Source: Mactra quadrangularis (lineage: Eukaryota; Mollusca; Bivalvia; Venerida; Mactridae). Taken from it: DNA of 64,000 nucleotides. Location of the stretch: NCBI GenBank assembly GCA_025267735.1, contig CM046294.1, positions 45,748,070 to 45,812,069 on the forward strand. Direction: 5' to 3'. The translations under genes and the position numbers were made by a program. This document shows positions 1 to 10,420 of this stretch, in pieces (positions within the stretch are counted from its first letter, which is position 1; each line of letters opens with the position of its first letter). Below the pieces are notes generated by a model. That model ran no database searches. It was not told the origin of the DNA and was given only the letters and a program-made list of their open reading frames with translations.

Positions 1-170
1 ACCCCGCCCACATTTTCGCATAACAGCCATTAAGTATATAAGTAAATTATCCGTGATATATTTCATGGTTTCGCTCTAATACAGGTCACGTGGTATAATA
101 TCATCAAAGCGCTGTGAGTACTGATTTGAAAAACAATCTCGATCGCGATACAGTTGGGTTTCTTTTATTT

Positions 171-463
171 TGTTTGGTTTAACGCCGTAGCAACACATTA
201 TATAGGTCATATAACGGCGGTCAGTCAACCTACTCACTGTTCCTGAAAAGGCTAAATCTCTAGATTTAGCTGTTAACCAACTACTAAGCGCATACAGTGA
301 CTGACATCTGCCCTACATAATAAAAATCATTGGTAGGAGGGAGAATGGCCGTAGAAATAATTTCATGACCAAGCTCCACGAAAGTATGCCCCATCCAGGA
401 ATCGAACCCACGACCCCTCGATCAGTAGACTTGCGTGCTACCAACTAAGCTAGCCAGGCGGCG
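171..463 (-). mobile_element. SINE family B, near full length
   Basis: On the minus strand it starts with a tRNA-like head: CTGGCTAGCTTAGTTGGTAG as box A and GGGTTCGATTCC as box B. A body containing the GTCAGTCACTG motif follows, and the 3' tail ends in ACGGCGTTAAACC. The copy at 56003-56301 is closely similar and in the same orientation. Confidence 0.8.
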
Positions 464-548
464 GATACAGCTGTACTGACTGAAAATTACTGAGCTGCAT
501 GCACATTCATTGTCGACATTTATTCAACATAAAGAGATGCATATATTT

Positions 549-666
549 ACCCTGCTGATTTAAATACTCGCCAATTGTACGATAATACCCGTACACAATT
601 ACGGATTTATTTTTATCGATCATAAGTACAGAAGTACTGTAGTGAGTATTTAAATCAGCAGAATAA
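549..666. mobile_element. Short palindromic MITE
   Basis: The inverted ends are CTGCTGATTTAAATACTC and GAGTATTTAAATCAGCAG, about 118 bp apart. Related ends occur at about 7358, at 57974-58036, and as a relic near 48440. It is non-coding. Confidence 0.6.
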
Positions 667-818
667 ATGTTTGCGCCATTGACAGTTTTATAAAATTAAA
701 CAATTCAGGTCTATGAAGTAACGATAACAATTAAAATACATTTAAAATTTATTACGTTTGCATTTTGTAGCGATGATAAAGCTTGTAAACATAGACATGA
801 AACAAGAAAATATAATTT

Positions 819-882
819 GCATAGAATTTGCATAGAATTTGCATATAATTTGTATATAATTTGCATATAATTTGCATACATT
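819..882. repeat. Tandem repeat, about 13-bp unit
   Basis: About five units of the type ATAATTTGCAT/AGAATTTGCAT follow one another with few substitutions. Confidence 0.8.
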
Positions 883-2624
883 AAAACATTTAAAAAAGTG
901 CAGTTACTGTAACATATTATGTACTCGTATTAATCTGTCTGATACCAATTTGAATGTTCAATATCATAAGTTAAAAGCGGTGGGTTTAAGGAGCATTTTA
1001 GGGGTCTGTTACTGTCGGTGTAAAAAGCTCATTATAGCTTATGTTTAATTGTTATATCTATTCGACTTATAAATAAATGTTTCTGACTTGACTTGATTAA
1101 AAATCGGCGGGCCTATTCTAGAGAGAGATGCTAAGATCTAATTCTGAGGCGTGTTTCATCAATTAGTTCCTGGAACCGAACTAAATTTTTCCCGGGCTGA
1201 AAGTCTCCCAGAACTGGCCCTAGTAATACTTAAAGTTAGAAGCGTTATAGTAATCAGATTATATGAGGAATAAATTATTTTGATTAAATGCATATAAGAG
1301 TGTTTATTCACTTAACGATCAAATTTCATCTTAGGAATGACAGGGATTCTTTATATAACAGGGATTTGTAATGAAGTGCTTTTTTAATTTTCTCGGTCGT
1401 CACTGTCTATAACTGGCTGAAGCAGGCTGTACAAACTATTCCAGAATTTAAAAACTTGATGTATGTTTTTGTTCATGTCTTCCATGCAACTTGTGAATGT
1501 TTCTGAAGTTTTTTGACACAAAAAATGTTGCAATTATGACCGAAAATATGACTTTAGGTGATGTAAAATGGGGCTAACAATGGCAGATCGGCGGGAAAAT
1601 GAATTAATTTGTGAAACAGCCTGTGAGCGTAATTTACCTCAAAATCATCTAGAAACACATTTTTCCTAACATTTATGTCAATATGAATGGTACTGGTACA
1701 AAATTTCATGTGAATATCTTTATTTAAACTTGTTATACTTGTTTACCGTTTTTGGCCGAAATAATAGTGAAGACAGTGAAATTTGATGAAAATTTATATT
1801 TACTTATCGTTACAAATCCCTGTTATATAAAATCCCTGGGAATGTTGATTAAAAACGTCCCCCCCTTGGTGCCGGCATTAACAAAACGAATGTCATCGTT
1901 ATATGCAAATATATCATGGTGATTTGATAACCAGTCCGTATTATAAAGTGTCGTACGATCGATTTTAGTCGTAATATTCCTTCTATATTGTATTGTTAAA
2001 TTATCGTAAGATTTATGATAAGATAATGTGATAAAAAAATGATGACCATGCACATTTAGTTTGACTTAAATCTTGAGCGAGAAAACTTCCTGCCAGAGTA
2101 CCCTTTGAAATTGTAAATTGCTTCTTTATTAAGCTGTATATGTCTTTTTATTGGAACACAATTCCTATAATTTAAGCGCCACCCATTTGACTCCGCCCAC
2201 TTTTCACTGGTGGCATTCTTTATCAATGATCTTAAAAATGACATTAATTTTAGGCAACTAGTCGGGTACATGTCATAAATTATATGCAATCATAAAATGA
2301 TATAACAAAAAAGTTTATGATATAATTATACATGAAGAAAGAACTTCTGTTTGAATTTGATAATTCATTAAAATCCTTTTACTTCATAATTCATTGGGTG
2401 TTACAGAGTAAACTCAATTAAAAATATAATTGAGAAATGTACAAATAAATTAAGAAATGGAAGCAGAACGTCTCAACCTTAAATTCCTTTCACGCTTTAA
2501 GAGTAAAATCTATATTTGACGGTGTATAAATAAGTAAAATATGTATTCATATATTAAGGTAGACTACTAGTCTTATTTTTAGTGATTTATATTGATCAAT
2601 ATTACGTCGGCACCGGTTTTCATA

Positions 2625-2991
2625 CATTCGGAACACCTCGACCTTTCATGAATTAATAATAACGGAAGGATTCGTGAGGGGTCTTCCCTGGATTTTTGTG
2701 ATTTTACTACCTACGCGAGGCGAAGCACGTAACGGTTACACAAAAAGTTCTTGTAGTATACACCCAGATCTTTGTTTCAACATAAAAATTATATTTATTT
2801 GTTTTAAATTGTACCAAATATTGTTCATCGGTATCATTAAAATGTGTAATTTCAAATTTACGGACTAAAAACGAAACTTCAGTCATCGCCTTAACGATCG
2901 TATATTTGTTTACTTCAACACCGGTTTTTCCAAAATGGCGTCTAAATATGTCCGAGATTATTCGTTGCAAATGGCCGAGGTGTTCCGAATG
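2625..2991. mobile_element. Foldback element, long variant
   Basis: The ends CATTCGGAACACCTCG and CGAGGTGTTCCGAATG are inverted repeats 367 bp apart. A second copy lies at 61840-62198. The arms resemble those of the shorter foldback family at 3384, 23275 and 42815. The 104-residue open frame crossing it on the minus strand is repeat sequence; its like recurs in the other copy. Confidence 0.75.
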
Positions 2992-3383
2992 GTTTACATA
3001 TTGCCAATATTGTAGCTCCACGTTGTGGCCATAAAACTTGAGGCCAATACGTTCTTGTATTTTTTTTTAATTTATGAGCTAAAATCCATTAACTATTTAT
3101 TTGTGCCCATAATTTATTATAAAGTCTCCGTTTTATTTGTTGTAAATATATAAATATATGACACCTCTTATTACATTTTTTATTTTTTTATATTTGGTTA
3201 CCCTTCAGTTTTATTTTCGTCTAATCTCTAACCGTGATTGTGCGCCATATTATATTGATTACCAATAAAATAAACACCCACGACGTCTTAGGTGGGGTAT
3301 AAAACAGCAAGTCACTAAAAGCTATCTGTCTCAAACAAAAGCGCTCTCAGCGCTTTGATTATTGTAAACAGTGTTGACCAGGG

Positions 3384-3698
3384 GCGTGTTCAATTACACT
3401 AAACGTTACAGAACGTTACATAACGATACATTCGGAACTCCTCGGCCATTCGATGCGAATAATATAATCTAATACACAAATATGTGATCGTTAAGGCAAT
3501 GAGTGATGTTTCAAAATGTACGGACTAAAAACGAAACATCACTCAATGCCTGAACGATCATATATTTGTTTACTTTAACACCGGCAGTTTCAAGATAGCG
3601 GCTAAATATGTCCGAGATTAATCGCAGCGAATGGCCGAGGAGTTCCGAATGTATCGTTACGGAACGTTTTGTAACGTTCGCGGTAACTGAACGCAGGG
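3384..3698. mobile_element. Foldback element, about 315 bp
   Basis: Long imperfect inverted arms run from GTGTTCAATTACACTAAACG to GTAACTGAACGCAGGGC. They carry repeated AACGTTAC motifs and a central hairpin around TGAGTGATGTTTC. It is homologous to 23275-23597 and 42815-43129. Confidence 0.8.
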
Positions 3699-5244
3699 CT
3701 GTGTAGGCCTACTCGTTTCATACGTTTCATACGTTCACGTGTGACACAATAAATACATCAAAATGACCCTCGAATAAGATAGTTTTCTCCGTGTGAATAT
3801 GTCCTTTGACATCGATAAAAATTCAGTAATAAACCATTGTACAATATTTCATACATAAGGAAAATCATCCGCATAAAACAAATAGTTCTCGCGCATGAAT
3901 ACACGATTTTGTTTACCTTACGACACGGGCACATTGAACTATTATATTGAACATTATATAATGGTTCAAAGTTAGTGTACTTTGTGAATACATATTTGTA
4001 CATCAAAGCCGAATAATTTAATTAAATTCATTTTTTTTCGTCCTATATAAACATAAATGAATTGAAAAAAAGAACTTTTATATAGAGATACATTTATTTG
4101 TATACCATTGGAAAACATTCTTTGATGCATCAAGTTTATATGAAATGGGGACACTAGAAAAATGTACTGTGAGTATGGAAAGCAAAAACTGTCTTAACTA
4201 CTTGCTAAATCTTGGTCGGACAAAACTCGACATTGTTTGTCAGTTTAATGTCACGAGACATGTTTATTACACTCACAGTTTGTCACATTTTTGTGTGAAA
4301 GAAGAACAGACTATTCCCTGCAAGAAATGACCTTTTGAACTAAAATCCTAGTTACCACGGCAACCTTAATGCGAGTCAAAACGACCAAATATGCAACTTT
4401 TTCCCCCTGTAACCTTCAATTTTCACTTCAGAGTGTTGCATTGTGCCAAAATTAAAGATAAATGTGAAAAAACCTTTAAGGCTAAACGTATGCAACCCTG
4501 CAATCCTATCACCATATCGCTCCTTTGTCTGCACCAAATTATCCTGTTTTTCCTAACAATGAGGTGCACTGCACTTTCTTTAAATCGTGACAGCAAGCGA
4601 GGCACATTCCCACTAAGGAACTTTATGACACATCTTTTAATGAAAGAGGTACAAACAAGTCAATTTGGGTTTACTTACTTACAGCGAAACCCATAAACTC
4701 CAGCACAAAATATGCCATTTTAGTCCATGAGCGGCCAAATTATTAATATTGCTGACAACCTTACGGAATATTTGGAGTATATTTGATAATTTTAATGGTT
4801 GTGGACAAGATATGTATTGCATTATCAAAGAACATTACATTTAGAACTTCCCAGCGATTTTCAACGCAAATGTATGTGCATTTGCCGTGATGTTCCAGTA
4901 AGGATGTTACGGTTCTGCTTAAAAAGAGCAGTTATGGCGTTCCATAGTTCAAAATGACACTATTATATAAAGAATCAAATTTGCTTATTCATTATTTTTA
5001 TCAATTTTTTATATATTCACATGTACTTCTAATTTATTATTTGAAAAATAGACCACCAGATGAACGGCTTTATCTAACAACACAATGACATGAGCGTATT
5101 TGTGCACGAACTTTTAATCATTCTTTCTATGAAGGCAAAATCCGGGTTAGTTTATTAAAATCAGTTCCTACTTGTTATCATGCATTATTTATCGAGTTCA
5201 ATACCATATTCAATTGTATCACGCTTCTAAAACATGCTGTAAGT

Positions 5245-5868
5245 AGAATGCACGACACTCCCACCCGGGTAGGTTATATCCTTCCATGAAAATTTGACAA
5301 TAATGTCGATTTTCCTCCATTGATTAGATAATTTAAACTTAAACTTCAACTGTTTCATTTGATTAAATGCCTATTTCTATATTACATATTCAATGGCGTT
5401 GTACAAAAAGATAGATTATAAAAAATAAATAAGTAAAACCCCTCCACCATAAATACATAATGTATATACAATAACACAAAACAAAATAAAATTTATCACA
5501 CATGATGTAATATAGTGTGTAAGTGTATTTCTTATTATACCTACATCATTCAAAGTTCATGATCCTACTTAAAGTTACATTTGTATCACTAATTTTACAT
5601 TTTTTTCCCTAAATGTGTCGAAACATCACCTTTGAAGGGCCCTTAATACATTCCCAAAAGTGCCTAACCATCACCTTTAAAAGGACAATTTATTTTAATA
5701 TTGGGAAAGTTCCGGCCTTGTGGAAGGGTAGGTGAGTACTGGTTACAGACAATGGTCTAGGAAAGATAGGTTAGGTGCGCTGGACGCCGTAAAATGGCCT
5801 AAAGTTGTGTTGACACGGCGTTAACTCCAATAAATAAATAAAATAAATAAATAAAGAATGCACGACAC
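5245..5868 (+). mobile_element. SINE family A, 5'-truncated, with target duplication and internal insert
   Basis: The element is flanked by perfect 14-bp direct repeats AGAATGCACGACAC at 5245-5258 and 5855-5868, the mark of target-primed reverse transcription. The SINE starts at its CACCCGGG box-B end, so the tRNA head is lost, and it ends in a TAAA-rich tail. Unrelated sequence at about 5335-5700 interrupts the body and shows no clear inverted ends. Confidence 0.85.
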
Positions 5869-5902
5869 ACCTGTATAGGTAAATGCGACGTATAGACCTA
5901 TG

Positions 5903-6105
5903 TAGACGGGGTCGAGCGGTTACGACGTTGCACAGGTAATCATTGGATAGCCATTAGCCAGCTCTGAGTTGATTCGAATCTCACCTTAAACCTATCACGT
6001 TGTTTTCTGGCGCAAAAACACCAGAACATCCTACATGCTCAGAACTGGGGACCAGGAAGTAGACTCGAAAGTTATTAATCTAAGTTGTTCGCACTTGTTT
6101 CACAA
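5903..6105 (+). mobile_element. tRNA-headed SINE, family E
   Basis: A head GGGGTCGAGCGGTTACGACG, with a box-B-like GATTCGAATC, is followed by a body sharing TCAGAACTGGG and ATTAATCTAAGTTGT with the reverse-strand copy at 54713-54918. Confidence 0.6.
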
Positions 6106-6295
6106 TGGAGCTAAAATGTTTTAGTTATATTAACTAAACTACATGTAAAACCCACTTGTCTTAACCACATAAAAAGATAACATTAAATTTATAAGAATTT
6201 GTTTGTTAACTTTGATTTTACACTAGTCCACTGACCGAGCAAACTCCTAACAGTGCTTACGTCACGCTTTGCTACTTTAATAAAGGGAAATAACC

Positions 6296-6555
6296 GCAGC
6301 GGGGAGTTTGCTGGTCGAGTTGTTGTGGGTTTTGGTTCTGATGTGAGCATAGTTTCGTGCAGTTTGGTCATGAAATAATTTCTATGATCATTCTCCCTCC
6401 TACCACTGATTCTTAATCATGTAGGGCAGTTGTCAGTCACTGACAGAAGTATGTGCCAAACAACTGGTTACCAGCTTAACACCAAATTTTAGCCTATCCA
6501 TGAATGGTCAGTTGATTGGCCGACAGCCACGATATGACCTACAGCGCTACACAAA
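6296..6555 (+). mobile_element. SINE family B, diverged
   Basis: It keeps TGGTCATGAAATAATTTCT and GGCAGTTGTCAGTCACTGAC and a decayed 3' tail. The tRNA head is degraded. Confidence 0.65.
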
Positions 6556-7007
6556 TCAACATTGTAATCATCCATTCCTCGTCCTTCCAGTAAAAGAGCC
6601 ATTAATAAAAGTAGTAGGATCAAATGACTATAAAAAGAAGAGCAAAGCCTTTAACAATTATTGAGAAAATAAAAACTAGAAAAAATCACTTTTCATCTGT
6701 TTTATTTATCATTCAAAGTGATATGTTCTACATATGTTCACAACATTAATAAAAAATAAAAGCTTGAATCAAGCCATACATGTATATAAGTTATAACAAA
6801 AAAACACAGTCCAGACCAAGTATGTGAAACTGGAAATCTTACAAACTTAATTTCTCTTATTAATAATCCAATTAGTTTTAAATTTTCTGAAAAAGTAAAT
6901 CCACATATAGGCATAATACCCATAAATTTTCACAAAGATATTTCTACAAGAAATATGTTTAATTTTAAGTCAAAATTTCTGGACTGTGTTCAAAACAAAA
7001 CATAGCC

Positions 7008-7230
7008 TTAGGCCTCAACAAGTTGATCATATGTTCTATGGATTTGCTCGCACCTTAATTTTTACGGTTTTTACACAATTTTTTTTTATTTCCTCCCTCG
7101 CTCATAAAAATTTGCTTAATCTGCTATATAAAGTAACTAAATTAAGATTTTTTTTATATTTCTTCGCTCGCTCGCCCCATTTTTTCCTAGAAAAATCCAT
7201 AGAACACATGATCAACTTGTTGTGGCCTTA
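7008..7230. mobile_element. PIF/Harbinger-like MITE with TTA target duplication
   Basis: The terminal inverted repeats begin GGCCTCAACAAGTTGATC and continue to about 36 bp. The element body is 7011-7227 and is flanked by TTA on both sides. The open frame crossing it is an effect of the inverted repeat. The GGCC start and 3-bp TNA duplication match the 400-bp family at 12679, 20511 and 55509. Confidence 0.75.
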
Positions 7231-7895
7231 TGGCCAATAAATCAATTTCTATATAGGTAACAATGATAAGAGACTACAAACTAGACTAGACTTTAAAAAC
7301 TTAGTGTGAGCAATGTATTGTTAAGTTTCATTCAACTATAAGTGTTGCATACATTTACCCTGCTGATTTAAATACTCAATATTTGCTGATTATTTTCAGT
7401 ACATAAATATGGATATCTATTTTTATGGATAAAGAATACTGAAGTACTGTCAAAGGCCTTTATGCTGAAATTAGATATCACCAAAATGACATTTATTTTT
7501 TGATGAAAGTCAGTTTCTATAAATTCATTCCTTATAATTAAAACCTATCTGGGTGAAATTTGTCGACTGAACCATTATTAATTGCGTTGATATCAAGAAT
7601 GCATTGTAGTGCGGAATAATCTTGGTCGTACACAGGTCTTTCATGCCAGCCATCGGGCATTTTGTTCTCCGCCTCAATGCAATTTTTCTAGGGTTTAATG
7701 TCATAACAGAACCAATAATGCAAAGAAATGTAAGTAATTGAATTTTGTATAAAAAGAGCACTTAAAGGGAAAACCAAGACTGTGTAGCTTTAAAAAACGT
7801 GTAAACAAGTTGAAAGTTTTACGCTTTTCCTGTGCGTTTATCAAGGTCAACGTCAACTAGCTATTTATAGTAAAGATAAAAGTGAAACTGAAATG

Positions 7896-7986
7896 TTTAT
7901 TTTAGTTAACATTTATTTCTTATTCTATTTTCAATATGATATTATCGGACCATTTTTCATGTTTTCGATGATTTACTTCTTTTATT
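7896..7986 (-). terminator. Candidate polyadenylation signals of the zinc-finger gene
   Basis: Minus-strand AATAAA hexamers lie at 7986-7981, 7917-7912 and 7901-7896, about 580-670 bases past the stop codon. AATAAA is common in AT-rich DNA, so this is only a candidate. Confidence 0.25.
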
Positions 7987-8569
7987 GGCATGCATAGCTT
8001 TTGTTTTGCGTACCGGCATGACGTAATTTAAAGTCATGAATATTAATGAATTCTTGTAGGCAACTGCGTTTATACAGAAATGAAAACACATTTTTTCAAG
8101 TCACATGTTCACTTTTGACCAATCAAATTGTATTATTTCGTTTAGGTTGTAATTATAAAATTGTATATGCCACAGACGGCTGAATAAATTCAACAATACA
8201 AGTTCAAACTAATGATTGTAATAAGCACCATAAGAAAACATGAACAATTATACAAATTGGAAATATTGAACATACATTTTAAGCTACTTCAGTAGCTCCA
8301 ACAACAAATAGTACCATAACATAAAATACAAGCAAAACTAAAAGGCATTTCAAAATAAATGGTTATCTTTTTTTATAAACATATGTGGTAGGCTTACAAA
8401 GTGAAAATTTCTCCCAACTTTTGATGAGTGCTGTATAATAAGACAGCCCGTTAAAATTAAAACAAAAGAGACCATTAAGACAAACACACCATCCATTCCT
8501 AAGAAATATCCACAGAAAATAGTTCCTGTGCCAAGTTCATGGAATTTAGAGCCACATACATACACTAAA

Positions 8570-10420
8570 TTAATTTTCACCATCAGACAAAGGTTCAATT
8601 TTAACATTTTCAATACTTATCCAAGGAAAATCATTACTCCCCAAATCATCATCATCATCGTCATTTTCATCATTATTAATTCTGCCTTTTGTGCTACTTA
8701 ATTGTTTTAACATTTGAGCATGTTGCAACGTTGCTACTGAATTTCTAGAAGCCATCAAATACTGAGAAGGTCGAGACAAAATATCTTGTAATACTTGACT
8801 TTTTCCAGAGGGCGGAGTAATATTTTTGTGGGGCGAAGTTAATTTAGCAGAATTATAATTGTTGGTTTTAGCAGGCTTTGTATTAGCAGGTGAGTGTGAA
8901 AGTAATTTCCTTATAGTTGAAGACTTTGAATTATCTAGGGAACCATTTGTATTGTTGATACGCATTCCGTTTGAACTGCTACTAATTGTATGGTTTTTAA
9001 ATAATGAAGTAGGAGTGACCAAGCCTTGAATAGGCTGGACCATTTTGAGAGTGGGAGGGGTTAGGTTGTTCATGGGATGAACCATACTGGAAGTGGGAGT
9101 GGCAATGTTGTGAATGGGATGGACTATACTGGAATTGGGAGGGTTTGTATGAAAAGTAGGAGGGGCAGTGTCTAGACTGGGAGGGGCAAAATGATTAGTA
9201 TTTTCAAGTAATAAACTTTGACTTAGAGTAGGATGACAAGCCTGTATTTGAGATGCAGACTGACTGGGTTCATTACTGAATAAGTTATCTAGTGGTGAAT
9301 CTGGCTCCACTTTCATGTCAATTGAATTATCTAGTTTGAAAACTGCTTTGTGTTTAGCTTCAAAATCAGAAAGCATTTGTGCTCTTTTTGTAGTCAAAGA
9401 AGCCATGCTTTCAATTACATTAGTATCCATTAAATTAGTGTCCAAATTTTCATTTACATCATGATTTTTTGATACTGTTACAGTAGTCGAACTTTGTTTA
9501 CCATTTTTCTTTCTAACATTTTTACGATTACATTTCACTGAGTCAGAATTTTTTTTCAAATCACACAGCTCATTTACCATACAGTCTATTTTAATAAACA
9601 AAGTGTCAGCATCTATGGCAGGTATTAAATCGTTCAAATGTTTATAAAGTATTTCATTAGCCATGAATTTAAACTCAGATTGTCTATTAGTTTTTTTCTT
9701 TGCACTGTAAGGAGTTTCATCAGAGACATTGTTCGTTTCTTTACTTTCTGCAGCGCAATCCACTGCTATACTTCGTATATTAGACACTTTAATACCAATG
9801 TTATCATCCTTGCTATTAAATTCATTTGCATTAGCAATATGAATACTTGCAATATCATTATGGTTGTTTTCAATGTTACTCAAATCATTGTTATTAATGC
9901 CATTTTCAATATTATGGTTATTTTGAATATTATTGAAGTCACTGCCGATGTTATTAATGTTATTATCATTATCAACTATTCCATCTTCATCATTTTCTTC
10001 AACCAGATCATCTATTGGTTCAATCTTTACACCATTCTCACCAATATCTACATCAATATCATATTCAGTAGTTATTTCAAAGTTTGAATTACACACTTGT
10101 GGGCCATCAGTCAATTTGTCGTCTTCCAAAGTTACATCACTAACTACTTTAATATTGTCATCAACATTTTTAGTCACCATTTCTTCACCATTATCATCAA
10201 ACTTGGCATCTACTTTAGTCTTAGATTTATATCTAGATCTTCTCTTCCTGTCTGAGCCCATCAATCCACCATTTGAGGTTGTATCAGTTTTTGATGTGGG
10301 GTTGTTCATTTTACGTAGATGAGTTTTTGTATGAAGTTTTATCGCTGAAGATGTAGCTCCCTTATATGAACAGAATTCACAAGAAAATGGTTTCTCACCC
10401 GTGTGGGTCCTCATGTGCTC
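8570..10420 (-). CDS. Zinc-finger gene, last coding exon
   Basis: Residues 311-926 and the TAA stop. The acceptor CAATTTTCAG precedes EHMRTHTGEKPF, closing finger 9. Finger 10 follows, then the whole low-complexity tail. Three of the four KxEP motifs are here, the last only a few residues from the C-terminus. Plus-strand open frames over this exon are antisense shadows of Asn/Asp codons. Confidence 0.93.
   Translation of the reverse strand, partial: EHMRTHTGEKPFSCEFCSYKGATSSAIKLHTKTHLRKMNNPTSKTDTTSNGGLMGSDRKRRSRYKSKTKVDAKFDDNGEEMVTKNVDDNIKVVSDVTLEDDKLTDGPQVCNSNFEITTEYDIDVDIGENGVKIEPIDDLVEENDEDGIVDNDNNINNIGSDFNNIQNNHNIENGINNNDLSNIENNHNDIASIHIANANEFNSKDDNIGIKVSNIRSIAVDCAAESKETNNVSDETPYSAKKKTNRQSEFKFMANEILYKHLNDLIPAIDADTLFIKIDCMVNELCDLKKNSDSVKCNRKNVRKKNGKQSSTTVTVSKNHDVNENLDTNLMDTNVIESMASLTTKRAQMLSDFEAKHKAVFKLDNSIDMKVEPDSPLDNLFSNEPSQSASQIQACHPTLSQSLLLENTNHFAPPSLDTAPPTFHTNPPNSSIVHPIHNIATPTSSMVHPMNNLTPPTLKMVQPIQGLVTPTSLFKNHTISSSSNGMRINNTNGSLDNSKSSTIRKLLSHSPANTKPAKTNNYNSAKLTSPHKNITPPSGKSQVLQDILSRPSQYLMASRNSVATLQHAQMLKQLSSTKGRINNDENDDDDDDLGSNDFPWISIENVKIEPLSDGEN

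Larger units (their letters stand above)
1..8569. other. Gene-free region downstream of the zinc-finger gene
   Basis: No coding region can be supported here; open frames are short and lack family motifs. Identifiable content is the separately listed SINEs, MITEs, foldback elements and short tandem repeats. I see nothing definable in 890-1925, 2015-2600, 3760-5240, 6560-7000 and 7470-7880 beyond AT-rich sequence. A short repeat at about 1926-2012 recurs at about 41511-41597. Confidence 0.6.

Noticed and set aside
2707..3021. 104-residue frame with a close relative at 61992-62309, suggesting a duplicated gene
   Set aside because: Both frames lie within copies of the long foldback element; the similarity is that of the transposon, with no protein family match.
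6986..7240. 84-residue plus-strand frame, Phe-rich
   Set aside because: It spans the inverted repeat of the Harbinger-like MITE at 7011-7227; both ends of the frame are the TIRs.
8350..8613. 87-residue minus-strand frame with a hydrophobic stretch, overlapping the end of the zinc-finger coding region
   Set aside because: It lies mostly in the 3' untranslated part, has no family motif and no upstream splice logic; the hydrophobic run is expected from T-rich sequence.
9638..10322. Plus-strand frames of 149 and 129 residues rich in Ile/Ser
   Set aside because: They are antisense to Asn/Asp-rich codons of the last zinc-finger exon and show no independent signal.
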